Source: a virus
Virus record (IMG/VR): IMGVR_UViG_3300048833_000106
Span: 1-40,543 of that record
Length of the DNA: 40,543 nt
Reading direction: 5' to 3' (one strand)
The position numbers were made by a program, and so were the translations under genes. Positions 15,158 to 23,980 of the stretch are shown piece by piece. The stretch's first letter is position 1, and each line of letters begins with the position of its first letter. Below the pieces are notes generated by a model. It had not been told where the DNA came from, did no database searches, and saw nothing but the letters and a program-made list of their open reading frames with translations.

Positions 15158-15385
15158 TCAGCCTCCGAGGATGTGGGGCACGAACCAGAGCACGGCGGCG
15201 ACCAGGGCGACCGAGCCGAGGACGCGGTGCCAGCGGCGTGCACGGCTAGTGGTGCCGAGCCAGGTCCGCAGGTGCTCGGACAGGGTGCCGCCGGGGTGGC
15301 CACGGCGGGCCCGGAGCAGCGCGGCGCCCTCGATGATGACGAAGGCGGTGACCCAGGCGATCCACGCCCAGGTGTAGCCGGTCAC
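15158..15385 (-). CDS. Small two-helix membrane protein in head gene cluster
   Basis: 75 residues with membrane helices at about 5-24 (TWAWIAWVTAFVIIEGAALL) and about 55-73 (VLGSVALVAAVLWFVPHIL) separated by a basic loop. The GTG start overlaps the previous stop. Similar small membrane proteins occur in this place in some actinophages, with unknown role. Confidence 0.65.
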   Translation of the reverse strand: MTGYTWAWIAWVTAFVIIEGAALLRARRGHPGGTLSEHLRTWLGTTSRARRWHRVLGSVALVAAVLWFVPHILGG

Positions 15386-15687
15386 TTCAGGACCCCGGCG
15401 GCGTAGAGCGCTGCCGCGGTGATCTCGGAGACGCGGGCGGTCATCCAGTTCCGGTGCTCTTCGCAGACAGGGTCGGTGACGCCGGAGTCGCGGTACTCGA
15501 GCACGGCGGTCTGGACGGCGGAGTAGGTCTGTGCGAAGCCGAGGCCGTCCTTGGTGCCGTAGGCGCGGAGGAGCTCACGAGCGCCGTCGAGGGCGTCGCG
15601 GTGCGGCTCGGCCTTAACCATCGGGTCGGTGTCGCGCATCCGCTGCTCGACCTGTTCGGGGGTCCGAATCTCGGGGAGACCGTCCAT
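15382..15687 (-). CDS. Hypothetical helical protein following the fibre-like gene
   Basis: 101 residues, helical, starting MDGLPEIRTPEQVEQRMRDTDP. ATG at 15687 shares one base with the stop of the fibre-like gene (TGATG), so they are co-translated. It contains CEEHRNWMTARVSEI near the C-terminus. Function unknown; being coupled to the fibre-like gene, it could be a fibre chaperone or a minor head component. Confidence 0.65.
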   Translation of the reverse strand: MDGLPEIRTPEQVEQRMRDTDPMVKAEPHRDALDGARELLRAYGTKDGLGFAQTYSAVQTAVLEYRDSGVTDPVCEEHRNWMTARVSEITAAALYAAGVLK

Positions 15688-17420
15688 CAGACGAACACCT
15701 CCAACGAGTTGAAGCTCGCCTTGCCGTCCCCGCCGACGAGCAACTGCGTGCCATAGGTGGACAGGAAGGCGGCGGAGGCGAAGTTGGTGGCAAACAGCGC
15801 GGAGTCGAGGATCGCTCCGGCAGAGTTCCGGGCCGCGACGAGCACCGCCCCGGGGATGACCTTGAAGGTGACGCTGCCGGACACATCCATCGTTCCGGCG
15901 AACGTCTTCAGAGTGGTGCCACCACCGTCGAACAGGGTCACGACGCCGGCGTTGCTGATCCGCACGTATGGCCACGGGTAGGACGGATACGCGAGGCCGC
16001 AGCCGATGTAGAGGTTTCGCGAGGCCGATGGCATCGTGTTGATGGTCGCCATCATGAACGTCTCGCGGGCGCCCTGGAAGGTCGCGGTGGCATAGGCGCC
16101 GGCGAGGGTCGCCGATGCAACCTGCACGGCGTTCGCTGTGATCGTGGGTGAGCCGACCTCGACGTCGAACAGCGCCTGCGTCTGCGCCTGAGAGCCGGAG
16201 AAGGTGAACGCTCCGAGGGTGTTCGTCGTCGTCCACCCGCCGTCACTGGTGAAGTCGACTGCGTTCGCATCGGACTGCACGATTCCACCGGCGGCGACTC
16301 GGGCCCGGCGGGTCCAAGTGCCGGCCACGCGCTGCCAAAGGGTGCCCTGGTCTGTCTCGAGGTACCAGTCGCCGTCCGCTCCACCCGACGGTGCGGCGGT
16401 CCCGGCGGTGAACGCGCCACCACCGGCCGGCGCCGCCCATGACCCGTCGGCGCGGAGGAAGTTCGAGGTGCCGCCACCGGAGGCTGGGGCGAGACCCTTG
16501 AGCGACGACGTGAACGTGTCGAGCATCGCCGTGGCCTGCGCCGCGGTGAGCTCCTCCACGTCACCGGACGACGCCGTGGTGCGCCCGAGGAGCCGCGCGG
16601 TGGCGATGGCCTGCAGCTTCGCGAAGGTGATCGCACGGTCGACGACCTTCGCGGTGGCGACGGTGTTGTCGGTCGGGGTGCGTGTGTCGGAGAGGCGCGC
16701 GTCGTCACCCGCCGCGACCGTCCCCGCAGTCGTGCCCACGGACAGGACCGCAGCACCACCGAGACCCAGGTTCGACCTGGCCGTCGCGATGTTCGCCAGG
16801 TCCGACAAGTTCTGCGCCTTGTCAGCCTTCGCCGCGAGCCCAGACGTGACCGTGGCCGCGAAACTCGGGTCGTCACCGAGCGCCGCGGCGAGCTCGTTGA
16901 GGGTGTCGAGGGCACCGGGGGCACCGTCGACCGCGGCGGCGATGGCCGCGGAGATCGCGGCCTCCATCACCGCCTTCGACACCAGCTCGTTCGCCGTCGT
17001 CGCCGGGGTGATCGACACCGGCGGGTCGAGGAACGTCTTCACACCATCGACGGACTCGTCACCGGTCAGGTGAACGACTGCCGCGTCGTCGGCCTTGTCC
17101 GCCGCGAGGCCGGCCAGGGTGGTGTCGATCCCATCGATCGCGGAGTCGACGTCATCGACGCGACCGGTGAGGGTGGTGACGTCATCCTCGAGGCCGGAGA
17201 TCGAGGTCTCGTTGGTGGTGAAGCGAGCCGCGACCGTCGCCTGACTGCCCGAGGGCGTCAGGCCGAGCTCGGCGGCGATCGCCTCGAGCTCGTCCTGCAA
17301 CGCTGTGACGACGACGACCGCATCGGTGTCGGAGCCGTCGGCGGCTGGGTCGTCAGCGCCACCGACGGTGCCGTTACCGACACGGGTCAGGGACGGGAGC
17401 GCGTTCGGGTAGTCGGCCAC
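15687..17420 (-). CDS. Fibre-like protein in the head cluster (candidate head fibre)
   Basis: 577 residues. Begins MADYPNALPSLTRVGNGT, then a coiled-coil stretch (about 40-110), then tail-fibre-type repeats: an NLSDLANIATARSNLGLG motif near 205-222, GTTAGTVAAGDDARLSDTRTP, and GGGTSNFLRADGSWAAP. The C-terminal third (about 385-577) is beta-rich, ConA-like or receptor-binding in composition. Such motifs are usual for tail fibres, yet the gene lies directly after the major capsid gene and before the connectors, which argues for a capsid-attached fibre or decoration. No catalytic motif is seen. Alternatives: a relocated tail fibre. Confidence 0.7.
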   Translation of the reverse strand: MADYPNALPSLTRVGNGTVGGADDPAADGSDTDAVVVVTALQDELEAIAAELGLTPSGSQATVAARFTTNETSISGLEDDVTTLTGRVDDVDSAIDGIDTTLAGLAADKADDAAVVHLTGDESVDGVKTFLDPPVSITPATTANELVSKAVMEAAISAAIAAAVDGAPGALDTLNELAAALGDDPSFAATVTSGLAAKADKAQNLSDLANIATARSNLGLGGAAVLSVGTTAGTVAAGDDARLSDTRTPTDNTVATAKVVDRAITFAKLQAIATARLLGRTTASSGDVEELTAAQATAMLDTFTSSLKGLAPASGGGTSNFLRADGSWAAPAGGGAFTAGTAAPSGGADGDWYLETDQGTLWQRVAGTWTRRARVAAGGIVQSDANAVDFTSDGGWTTTNTLGAFTFSGSQAQTQALFDVEVGSPTITANAVQVASATLAGAYATATFQGARETFMMATINTMPSASRNLYIGCGLAYPSYPWPYVRISNAGVVTLFDGGGTTLKTFAGTMDVSGSVTFKVIPGAVLVAARNSAGAILDSALFATNFASAAFLSTYGTQLLVGGDGKASFNSLEVFV

Positions 17421-17453
17421 GTTCGCTCCCTTCCCTCGTCGGCACGGTGAGAC

Positions 17454-17490
17454 GTGACCGGGGCGGCCCGGTGGGGACCGCCCCGGTCAC
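17454..17490. terminator. 13-bp perfect hairpin after major capsid gene
   Basis: GTGACCGGGGCGG (17454-17466) pairs perfectly with 17478-17490, loop 11. It lies between the capsid stop (17503) and the fibre-like gene and has no U-run. Likely a partial terminator or mRNA 3' stabiliser giving high capsid expression. Confidence 0.7.
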
Positions 17491-17502
17491 GGGGTCGCTG
17501 GG

Positions 17503-18570
17503 TCAGCTGGTCTTGACGCCGGCGACCACGAGGGACGTCGAGCGCACGACCTTGGAGCCGTACACGTGCAGACCCTTGAGGGCGTCGCCGAACCGCTTCT
17601 CGGGGCTGTACGCCTTGACCTCGAGGATCTGCTCCGCGAAGGAGTGGGCGATCCGCGAGCCGGCGATGGCGACCCTGTTGGCACCCGAGAGCACCGTGTC
17701 GGCCTGGGTGCCGGCCGAGGCGCCGTTGGTGTCCATCGTCGCGACGGAACCGTCGGCGTTCACCGAGGCGATCTTGCTGCCGCCAGTGATGCGGGTGCCG
17801 GCGACCGTGAGGCCGACGTCGCCCTGGCTGAACGTGCCGGCTGCGCCGGTCAGCGTCTTCGCCGTGGTGGCCACCGTGATGATGTCCGTGATCGCGCGGG
17901 CCGCCGTCGGCGCGTTGTTCGACTTGTAGATCTTGAAGCCGCCGGCCTCGCCGACGTAGGCCTGGCGGAGGCCCTGGGTCTCGCCCGACTCGTTCACCTT
18001 GATGAAGCGGCCGTCGAGGCGCAGCTTCCCGTGGGTGGCCGGGTCGATGACGAGGAACCGGTCCTCCTCCGGCACGTTCGCCTCGTCGAGCTTCACGCCC
18101 GCGGGGACGATCAGCGCGTCGTAGACGTTCGTGGCCGTGGTGGCGTCCACGACACCGAGGACATTGCCAGTCGACACGCCACGAGCCATGTGGGCAGCAG
18201 CGAGCTGGTCGGCCTTGTCGCGCAGACCGAAGCCGGCCCGGCGCAGCGCCTCGTTCATCAGCGCGCCCTCGTTGCGGGTCTGCGCCTTGTCGATGTCATC
18301 GATCGCGAAGTTGAACGCCTTGGCCTGGTCGATGACGAGGAGCTGCTCGGCGTCGGTCAGCGCCTCGGGGTCGGACAGGTTGGTGTCCTTGGTGTACGTC
18401 GAGATCGTCGGGTCCGAGATCGACGTGATGTGGACCGTGTCGCCGAAGGCGCTGATGTCGCCCTCGTAGTCACGGTTCGAGCAGGCTTCGCCGGCGTAGA
18501 CCAGCGACTTGTCGAGGACTCCGAGCAGACCTGCTGCCCAGACCTCCGGGATGAAATACTGGATCGCCAT
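17503..18570 (-). CDS. Major capsid protein (P22 coat-like)
   Basis: 355 residues starting MAIQYFIPEVWAAGLLGVLDK. The opening (PEVWA...L...LV), the GDTVHITSISDPTISTYTKD segment and the DQAKAFNFAIDDIDKAQ motif are typical of P22-coat-like capsid proteins of actinophages. A beta-rich inserted stretch at about 240-300 (LTGAAGTFSQGDVGLTVAGT, GSKIASVNADGS) looks like an insertion domain. It is preceded by a scaffold gene and followed by a strong hairpin. Ribosome-binding site AAAGGAAG. Confidence 0.85.
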   Translation of the reverse strand: MAIQYFIPEVWAAGLLGVLDKSLVYAGEACSNRDYEGDISAFGDTVHITSISDPTISTYTKDTNLSDPEALTDAEQLLVIDQAKAFNFAIDDIDKAQTRNEGALMNEALRRAGFGLRDKADQLAAAHMARGVSTGNVLGVVDATTATNVYDALIVPAGVKLDEANVPEEDRFLVIDPATHGKLRLDGRFIKVNESGETQGLRQAYVGEAGGFKIYKSNNAPTAARAITDIITVATTAKTLTGAAGTFSQGDVGLTVAGTRITGGSKIASVNADGSVATMDTNGASAGTQADTVLSGANRVAIAGSRIAHSFAEQILEVKAYSPEKRFGDALKGLHVYGSKVVRSTSLVVAGVKTS

Positions 18571-18614
18571 GGCGGCGGCTTCCTTTCAGGTGGGTGAGGA
18601 GCGCCGTTCTGGCG

Positions 18615-19334
18615 CTACTTGCCTGCGAGGACGTCGGCGAGACGGCCCTCGGCGCGTGCGGTTTCGATCTGCGCGGGCGTCATGCCCTGCAGATCCGTTC
18701 GCTTGAGCTGCGTGGGACCGGTGGACCCCTTGCGGGCACCGCCGTCGCCACTGCCCTGGAACCTCTTCCCGCCTTGCGCGGCCAGGTAGGGCTTCTTCTT
18801 CAGGAGGTCGTCGATCGCGTCGGCGATCTCGTCCTCGTCGACGTTGCCGTCGTCGTCCACCTCGAACTGCGAGAGGTCGAGGAGTCTCACGGCGTCGGCC
18901 GGGTCGGCGAGCTTCTGCCCGGCCGCGGCCTTCACCTCGGAGCGCACGATGCGCTCGTTCGCGGCCTTGGTCGCTTCGCGGCGGGCCTCGGCCTTGATCG
19001 CCTCCGGGTCGGGCTGGTCGCCCTCCGTCCTGGCGGTCTTCGCCTCCTCGAGCGCTCGCCGCGCCTCGCGGAGCTCCTTGCGAGCCGCGTTGCGCTCGGC
19101 CTTCATCGCGTCGAGGGCCTTCTTGCCGGCGTCACCCAGCGCGTCCGCGCCCTCGTCAGCGGCACCGGAGTCGTCGCCGTCCTGCCCGTCGTCGTCGGCA
19201 GCGTCACCGGCCTCGTCGTCGTCAGAGGCTCCGAGGATGGGCCAGATCGGGCCGCGGCGGCCGTACCCGAGAGGAAGGATCGGCTCGCCGGTCCGGGGGT
19301 GGAGCAAGGCCGGGTGGAGGGTGGTGTCGGTCAT
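18615..19334 (-). CDS. Capsid scaffolding protein
   Basis: 239 residues, highly charged: an acidic stretch (GASDDDEAGDAADDDGQDGD), long Ala/Glu/Arg helices (about 70-135) and a conserved C-terminal segment, as usual for scaffolds between MuF and capsid genes. It directs procapsid assembly and is lost before DNA filling. No protease motif is visible. Confidence 0.8.
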   Translation of the reverse strand: MTDTTLHPALLHPRTGEPILPLGYGRRGPIWPILGASDDDEAGDAADDDGQDGDDSGAADEGADALGDAGKKALDAMKAERNAARKELREARRALEEAKTARTEGDQPDPEAIKAEARREATKAANERIVRSEVKAAAGQKLADPADAVRLLDLSQFEVDDDGNVDEDEIADAIDDLLKKKPYLAAQGGKRFQGSGDGGARKGSTGPTQLKRTDLQGMTPAQIETARAEGRLADVLAGK

Positions 19335-19388
19335 GGTGTGCTGCTCCCGTTGCGGGTGCGTCCCAGCGCCCTTGCGGCGGCCGGGTGG

Positions 19389-20279
19389 TCAGGTGAGGTA
19401 CCCGGCTGCGCGGAGCAGCTCGAGCGCCTTGTCGCGGTCCCCGGCGGCCTGGGCGTAGATGTGCCCTGGGGTGGGCCGGTTGCCGGGCGTCGGGGCGCGA
19501 TGCCCGGACGGGGTGAAGGTGCCGCGGTAGGAGTTCACGACGGCGATCGGGGAAGCGCCGTCGCGGATCGCGTCGGCGTTGACCTTCCCGAAGGTCGCGT
19601 CCTGCTGCTCCGGGGTGAGGCTGCGGAAGTACGCCTCAGGGTTAAGCGCCTGCGCGCCGGCCACGCCCTCAGCGGCCCCCGAGGGGACGGTGAGGCAGTC
19701 GCAGCGCGGGTGCCGTCGGAAGTCGTTGTCCCACCGGAACCGCTTCCCAGCGAGGATCACGCACCTCGAGCATGACGGCGGATTCAGCATCCGCACGTAC
19801 CCCGTCACCGTCGGCGTCGCCGTCATCGTGACGAGCTCGGAGCCGCGGCCCGCATCGGCGATCTGCGTCAGCGTGACCAGGTCGAGGAAGTCCCGACCGG
19901 AGCGCAGCGCCTGCGTCACGGTCGCGCCGGCACCGACGTCGGTCTTCACCCGCACGACCGCCTGGCTCAGGAGCGCGTCGAGGCCGCGACCGTCCGAGGC
20001 CTGACCGACGAACGCGCGCGGGTTGGTCGCCGCCACAGTGGCTGGGTCGAGTGCCTGCTCGAGCGTGGCGAGCGAGATGTAGGCCGCAGCCTCCGCCGCT
20101 GCGCGCAGCTGCGCGGCCGACAGGAGCACCAGGACGCGCGGGCCGACCACGCGCCACCCGGCGTCGAAGTCGTCACCCATCGCTCCCCACGCGCGCCGCA
20201 CGGCCGCGAGAGTCGCGGTCTGCAGCCGCAGCCGGGCCCGGTAGTGCTCAGGCGCCGACGGCGGGAGCTGTTGATCCAC
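19389..20279 (-). CDS. MuF-like minor head protein
   Basis: 296 residues. The C-terminal half has the actinophage MuF-like Cys/His signature (LNPPSCSRCVILAGKRFRW, then RRHPRCDCLTVP), around residues 160-205. The GTG start at 20279 overlaps the portal gene by 32 bases; later starts would cut helices at the N-terminus. It binds the portal inside the head and may be packaged in the capsid. C-terminal region (TPSGHRAPTPGNRPTPGHIY) is Pro-rich. Confidence 0.75.
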   Translation of the reverse strand: MDQQLPPSAPEHYRARLRLQTATLAAVRRAWGAMGDDFDAGWRVVGPRVLVLLSAAQLRAAAEAAAYISLATLEQALDPATVAATNPRAFVGQASDGRGLDALLSQAVVRVKTDVGAGATVTQALRSGRDFLDLVTLTQIADAGRGSELVTMTATPTVTGYVRMLNPPSCSRCVILAGKRFRWDNDFRRHPRCDCLTVPSGAAEGVAGAQALNPEAYFRSLTPEQQDATFGKVNADAIRDGASPIAVVNSYRGTFTPSGHRAPTPGNRPTPGHIYAQAAGDRDKALELLRAAGYLT

Positions 20280-21726
20280 CAGGCACCGGGCCGGTCAGCT
20301 TCGCGGCGATATCGCCGAGGACCGGGTCCGCCTTCGCAGCGGTCTGCTCCTTCTCGATCATCGCCAGGACGCGGGTGATCTCGGTGTCGGCCAGGCCGTA
20401 CCGCTCGGCGAGGTACTCGAACGGGAAGCCGATCGCGTCCATCTTCTGCAGCGCGTCGACGAGCTGCGCCTCGGAGCGGGACTCAGCGTCCTTCCACTTC
20501 ACCGTGCCGAGGGCGGCAGCATCGGCCGCCGCCTGGTCGCCCTGCACGAGCGCGGAGAGTCGGAAGATCTCCCGGATCGGCGCGGTGAAGTGCAGCTGCG
20601 CCTCCTGACACTTCTTCACCAGGCCCGTCTCGGCGGCCTTGAGCGCGTCCCCGGACAGGTTCGCCATCTTCCCCACGAGGTAGTGCTGCGGGGTGCGAGT
20701 CTGCGCGGCGACGTGCCCGACGGCGACCTCGACGACGTCGGTGAAGGCGTTCAGGTTCGCAGCTGGCCACGACCCGATGCTCGAGTTCTGTCCCGTGAGC
20801 CACAGCATGCGGCCCTCGATGAGCTTCTTCTCGTCGACCGGGACCTCGCCGACCTTCTGCCCCTGGTCGTCGAGCACGGGCACCATCGGCGGCGCCTGAC
20901 CCATCACGACGCGCGACGGCATCGAGGCGAAGTCGGCGGCGTTGAACAGGTACGCCCATAGGAGGTTGATCGCGTCCTGCATCGCCATGGTGCCGGCGAT
21001 GTCGGACATGGGCTCACCACCCAGGCGCGGCCGGTTCGCCAGCTCGACCATCGGCAGGCGCTCCAGCGGGTGCGTGAGCGGCCAGACGTCATCGTCCTCA
21101 CGCGGCTGCCAGGACCGCCCGCCCACCGTCGACGGAAGGACCAGGCCACTCGAGCTTGCACGAGCCGCAGCCCACTTCCATACCTCTGTGCGCGTGTAGA
21201 GCGACAGGTACTCGCGGTCGTCGTCGTGCCACCGCTTGACAGCGAACAACGCGACCCGCGGGTTCTCGGGGTCGTAAGACACCAGCACCTGGGCCGGGTG
21301 CTCCCACGTGATGACCGGCTTGTCATCCGAGTCGCCCCAGACGAGCGCGAAGGACCGAGCGGCGACGAAGGCCTCGAGGAAGCCCTGCGCCGACTGCGCG
21401 TCGAGGTCGTTGCTCTGCCACGTCGAGCGCCACAGCGCCTTCTCGGCCTCCGACATCTGCGCGGAGTCGTCGAGCCGGAAGCCGGTGACCTGCACGCGCT
21501 CGGCTGGTGAGTCGGCGACCACCCCCGACCAGTTGTCCGAGAAGCCCTCATAGCGCTTCGCGTGCGCCTCTGACCACTGCGTGGTCGCGAACTTCAACTT
21601 CTGCTCGCCGGCGTAGTAGGCGTCGCGGGTGAAGATGTCCTGCTGACGGGACGCCAACTGCTTGGCGAGCTTCTCGGCCAGGGAGAGGGCTTCGGTCGCG
21701 TCCACGCGGTGCCCTCCCTCTCTCAC
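20248..21726 (-). CDS. Portal protein
   Basis: 492 residues of the SPP1-like portal family: N-terminal YYAGEQKLKFATTQ, a central beta region (VITWEHPAQVLVSYDPENPR), a long-helix region (MAMQDAINLLWAYLFNAADFASMPSRVVMG) and a crown helix set toward the C-terminus (TRTPQHYLVGKMANLSGDAL). It forms the dodecameric DNA channel at the head vertex. GTG at 21726 overlaps the terminase stop as GTGA. Confidence 0.88.
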   Translation of the reverse strand: MREGGHRVDATEALSLAEKLAKQLASRQQDIFTRDAYYAGEQKLKFATTQWSEAHAKRYEGFSDNWSGVVADSPAERVQVTGFRLDDSAQMSEAEKALWRSTWQSNDLDAQSAQGFLEAFVAARSFALVWGDSDDKPVITWEHPAQVLVSYDPENPRVALFAVKRWHDDDREYLSLYTRTEVWKWAAARASSSGLVLPSTVGGRSWQPREDDDVWPLTHPLERLPMVELANRPRLGGEPMSDIAGTMAMQDAINLLWAYLFNAADFASMPSRVVMGQAPPMVPVLDDQGQKVGEVPVDEKKLIEGRMLWLTGQNSSIGSWPAANLNAFTDVVEVAVGHVAAQTRTPQHYLVGKMANLSGDALKAAETGLVKKCQEAQLHFTAPIREIFRLSALVQGDQAAADAAALGTVKWKDAESRSEAQLVDALQKMDAIGFPFEYLAERYGLADTEITRVLAMIEKEQTAAKADPVLGDIAAKLTGPVPGGSTAPAVGA

Positions 21727-23354
21727 ATGACGTAGGCGTACTCGGATGGGTCGTCGCCACCGAACAGGCGGCCTTCACGGGCTTCGGCGGCGGACTCCGA
21801 CGCGAGGACGTCGGCCATGGCGGCGTCGATCTTCTGGTGCTGGCTCGGCTTCCCGAGGATGTAGCGCTGCCCGGGGCGGGCGAGCTTGCGCGCGTTCGCG
21901 ACGTGCAGCGCTGTGATCGGGCAGGCGTCGTGCGTCGTCGCCCCCGTGGCGAGGTCGGTGCGCGCCCGGTCCAGGGCGGCGTGCATCTGGACGATGCGGT
22001 GCGTGTGCCACTCGAGGAACACGCCCTCGCCGTAGGCCTCGGCCCAGGTGAACACCTCGGACTGCCACCCGAAGGGGTCACACAGCGCGCGCACGACCCG
22101 GTAGCGGGTGCAGATCTCGTCCATCGCCGCGTGGACCTCGGCACGGGGGATCGAGCCGCCCCAGTCGACCGGGTTCCAGATCGTCGGCCGGTCGTCGGGT
22201 CCGTAGGTCGGAGTGAACCGGTAGCCGTCCTCGGTCGAGGCTCGGATCGCGGTCCAGTCGTCCGAGTCGGATCCGTCGAACCCGATCGCGATCGCCGTTC
22301 CCGCGGGCACCTCACGTGGCACCTCGCGCGACGGCCACAGCTCCTCGGGGAGCCACGAGCCCATGCCTTGCACGAGCCGGTTCCCGTAGAACCGCTCCGC
22401 CTGGGGTGGGTCGGTCTCCATGAGCTCGGCGGCCTCGGCGTCGATGCCGGCCGGGTCCACCCATGGTGAGTCGAGGTAGACGTAGCGGTGGATCTTCCGC
22501 CGCTCGTCCTTGTTGCGGTACGACAGGTCCGCCGGCGGCTTGCGGTAGTAGCGGAAGATGTCGGGCCGGTTCGACTCGAACGCCTGCTGCGCCGCTGAGT
22601 TCTCCAACGGGTCCCACGGGTTCGTGAGCTCGATGGTCCGACCCTGCATCGCCGCGATGCCGCGGCGCATCGTCTGCCAGGTGTCCAGCACCTTGTTCTG
22701 CGACGTGTAGAGCCCAGACTCGTCGGCCAGGCCGGCGGTCAGGGGCTTCCCGAGCTTCGAGCGCGCGGCCGACGACAGGGGCACGATCATGCCGCGGTTC
22801 GGGAGGCGGATGAACCCCTCGCGGACGTACACGAACTCCGCGAGCGGACCCGAGTGGATCATCGTCTGCAGCGGCTCGTACACGTTGTGCGTCTGCGACT
22901 CCGCGAAGGCGAGCAGCCCGATCAGCGACTTCCGCCGCGGCATCCCCATCGCCTCGCCGGCGACGTACTCGTAGGTCCAACCGCAGCCGCAGCCGTGGTC
23001 CGAGCAGCGGTACTCTTCACCGCCCTTGGCCCACCCGGCGAACAGGCTCGGACCGACGCCCTCGTTGAGGAGCATGCCGGCGCCCCACGGCGACTTCCCG
23101 CACTTCTGCGGACCGACCACGACCGAGCGGCGGTAGTGGAACGGGGCCAGGAGCCGACGCGGGTCCGCGACCGCCTTCGGGGTGACCCGGTAGTGGTTCG
23201 CGGTACAGAACAACTGCCACCCGTTGAACGTCAGCGGCTCACCCTCGTACACGCCGCCCGGCACCTTGCAGTGGTGCTCGACCCAGTCCGTGACCAGGAA
23301 CCCGAGCGTGTGCAGCGGGTCGAAGTCGAGGGCTAGCTCCTCACTCGCCGACAC
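21723..23354 (-). CDS. terL: Terminase large subunit
   Basis: 543 residues from GTG 23354 (TTG 23357 is one codon upstream; GTG fits the GAGGGTC ribosome-binding site). ATPase: Walker A GPQKCGKS at 81-88, a Cys cluster YRCSDHGCGCGW near 112, and an acidic Walker B-like segment LADESG. Nuclease: IAIGFDGSDSDDWTAI and a downstream D(PFGWQ) segment of the RNase H-like fold. It translocates DNA into the head and cuts concatemers. Overlaps the small subunit gene by 14 bases. Confidence 0.9.
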   Translation of the reverse strand: MSASEELALDFDPLHTLGFLVTDWVEHHCKVPGGVYEGEPLTFNGWQLFCTANHYRVTPKAVADPRRLLAPFHYRRSVVVGPQKCGKSPWGAGMLLNEGVGPSLFAGWAKGGEEYRCSDHGCGCGWTYEYVAGEAMGMPRRKSLIGLLAFAESQTHNVYEPLQTMIHSGPLAEFVYVREGFIRLPNRGMIVPLSSAARSKLGKPLTAGLADESGLYTSQNKVLDTWQTMRRGIAAMQGRTIELTNPWDPLENSAAQQAFESNRPDIFRYYRKPPADLSYRNKDERRKIHRYVYLDSPWVDPAGIDAEAAELMETDPPQAERFYGNRLVQGMGSWLPEELWPSREVPREVPAGTAIAIGFDGSDSDDWTAIRASTEDGYRFTPTYGPDDRPTIWNPVDWGGSIPRAEVHAAMDEICTRYRVVRALCDPFGWQSEVFTWAEAYGEGVFLEWHTHRIVQMHAALDRARTDLATGATTHDACPITALHVANARKLARPGQRYILGKPSQHQKIDAAMADVLASESAAEAREGRLFGGDDPSEYAYVM

Positions 23355-23805
23355 CAACGACCCTCATCCGGTCGCGTGACGACTTCTGCGTCGCCGGCGC
23401 GGACTCACGCTTCTCGGCTACCTCGTCGACGGCGACCTTCCAGCCCATCTCAGCCAGGCCGGCGGTCGTGAGACCGATCTGGTCGGCGAAGCGGTGCAGC
23501 TGTGCGAGCAGCGATGCCGGAGCGTCCTCGGCCTCACAGCGGACCGAGAGCCGGACCCACATTGCGACCGAACGAGTCCGCCACGACTCCGACGGCATCG
23601 ACCAGGCGCACGCCTGCGGCAGACGCCAGGTCTGCGCCCACACCTCGAGCTCGCGCTCGGTGGCGTTGAGCAGCGGGAAGTCGGGCACCGCGCCGTCGTA
23701 CCCGTTGGCCGGTAGTGCCGTCAGGGAGTAGCCGACACGATCGGATCGGGCCGAGTTCTCATCCGGCTTCGGACCGGAACGGTTGCGCGCACCGCCACGG
23801 GGCAT
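23341..23805 (-). CDS. Terminase small subunit
   Basis: 154 residues with the usual opening MPRGGARNRSGPKPDENSAR, followed by helical segments (VWAQTWRLPQACAWS, DQIGLTTAGLAEMGWKV). Good TAGGAG ribosome-binding site. It should recognise the packaging site; the DNA directly upstream contains unusual twin hairpins (23825-23870). Confidence 0.78.
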   Translation of the reverse strand: MPRGGARNRSGPKPDENSARSDRVGYSLTALPANGYDGAVPDFPLLNATERELEVWAQTWRLPQACAWSMPSESWRTRSVAMWVRLSVRCEAEDAPASLLAQLHRFADQIGLTTAGLAEMGWKVAVDEVAEKRESAPATQKSSRDRMRVVGVGE

Positions 23806-23980
23806 GGTGGATCACTCCTACGTCGCGGCCTTGCGCCGCATCGAGGTGCTCCCAGCCTTGCGCTGGGAGCTGCCCGGCGGGGCCGGGGCCGTGATGTCTG
23901 AACCCTCCGCACACTTGCGCCGTCTCCCCGGCGGTCCTGGTTTCCAAGATCGTTTCGAGGTGGTCCCCCGGGCGTGGGGG
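23806..23980. other. Noncoding gap upstream of terminase small subunit with twin hairpins
   Basis: No convincing gene. It holds two adjacent hairpins with the same pentaloop: GCGGC-CTTGC-GCCGC (23825-23839) and GCTCCCAGC-CTTGC-GCTGGGAGC (23848-23870). Read on the minus (transcribed) strand, both loops are GCAAG. Candidate packaging-recognition or RNA regulatory element. Confidence 0.6.

Noticed and set aside
23759-23947. 62-codon minus-strand frame upstream of the terminase
   Set aside because: It overlaps the small-subunit gene start, has a TTG start and no coding character; the area is better explained by hairpins.
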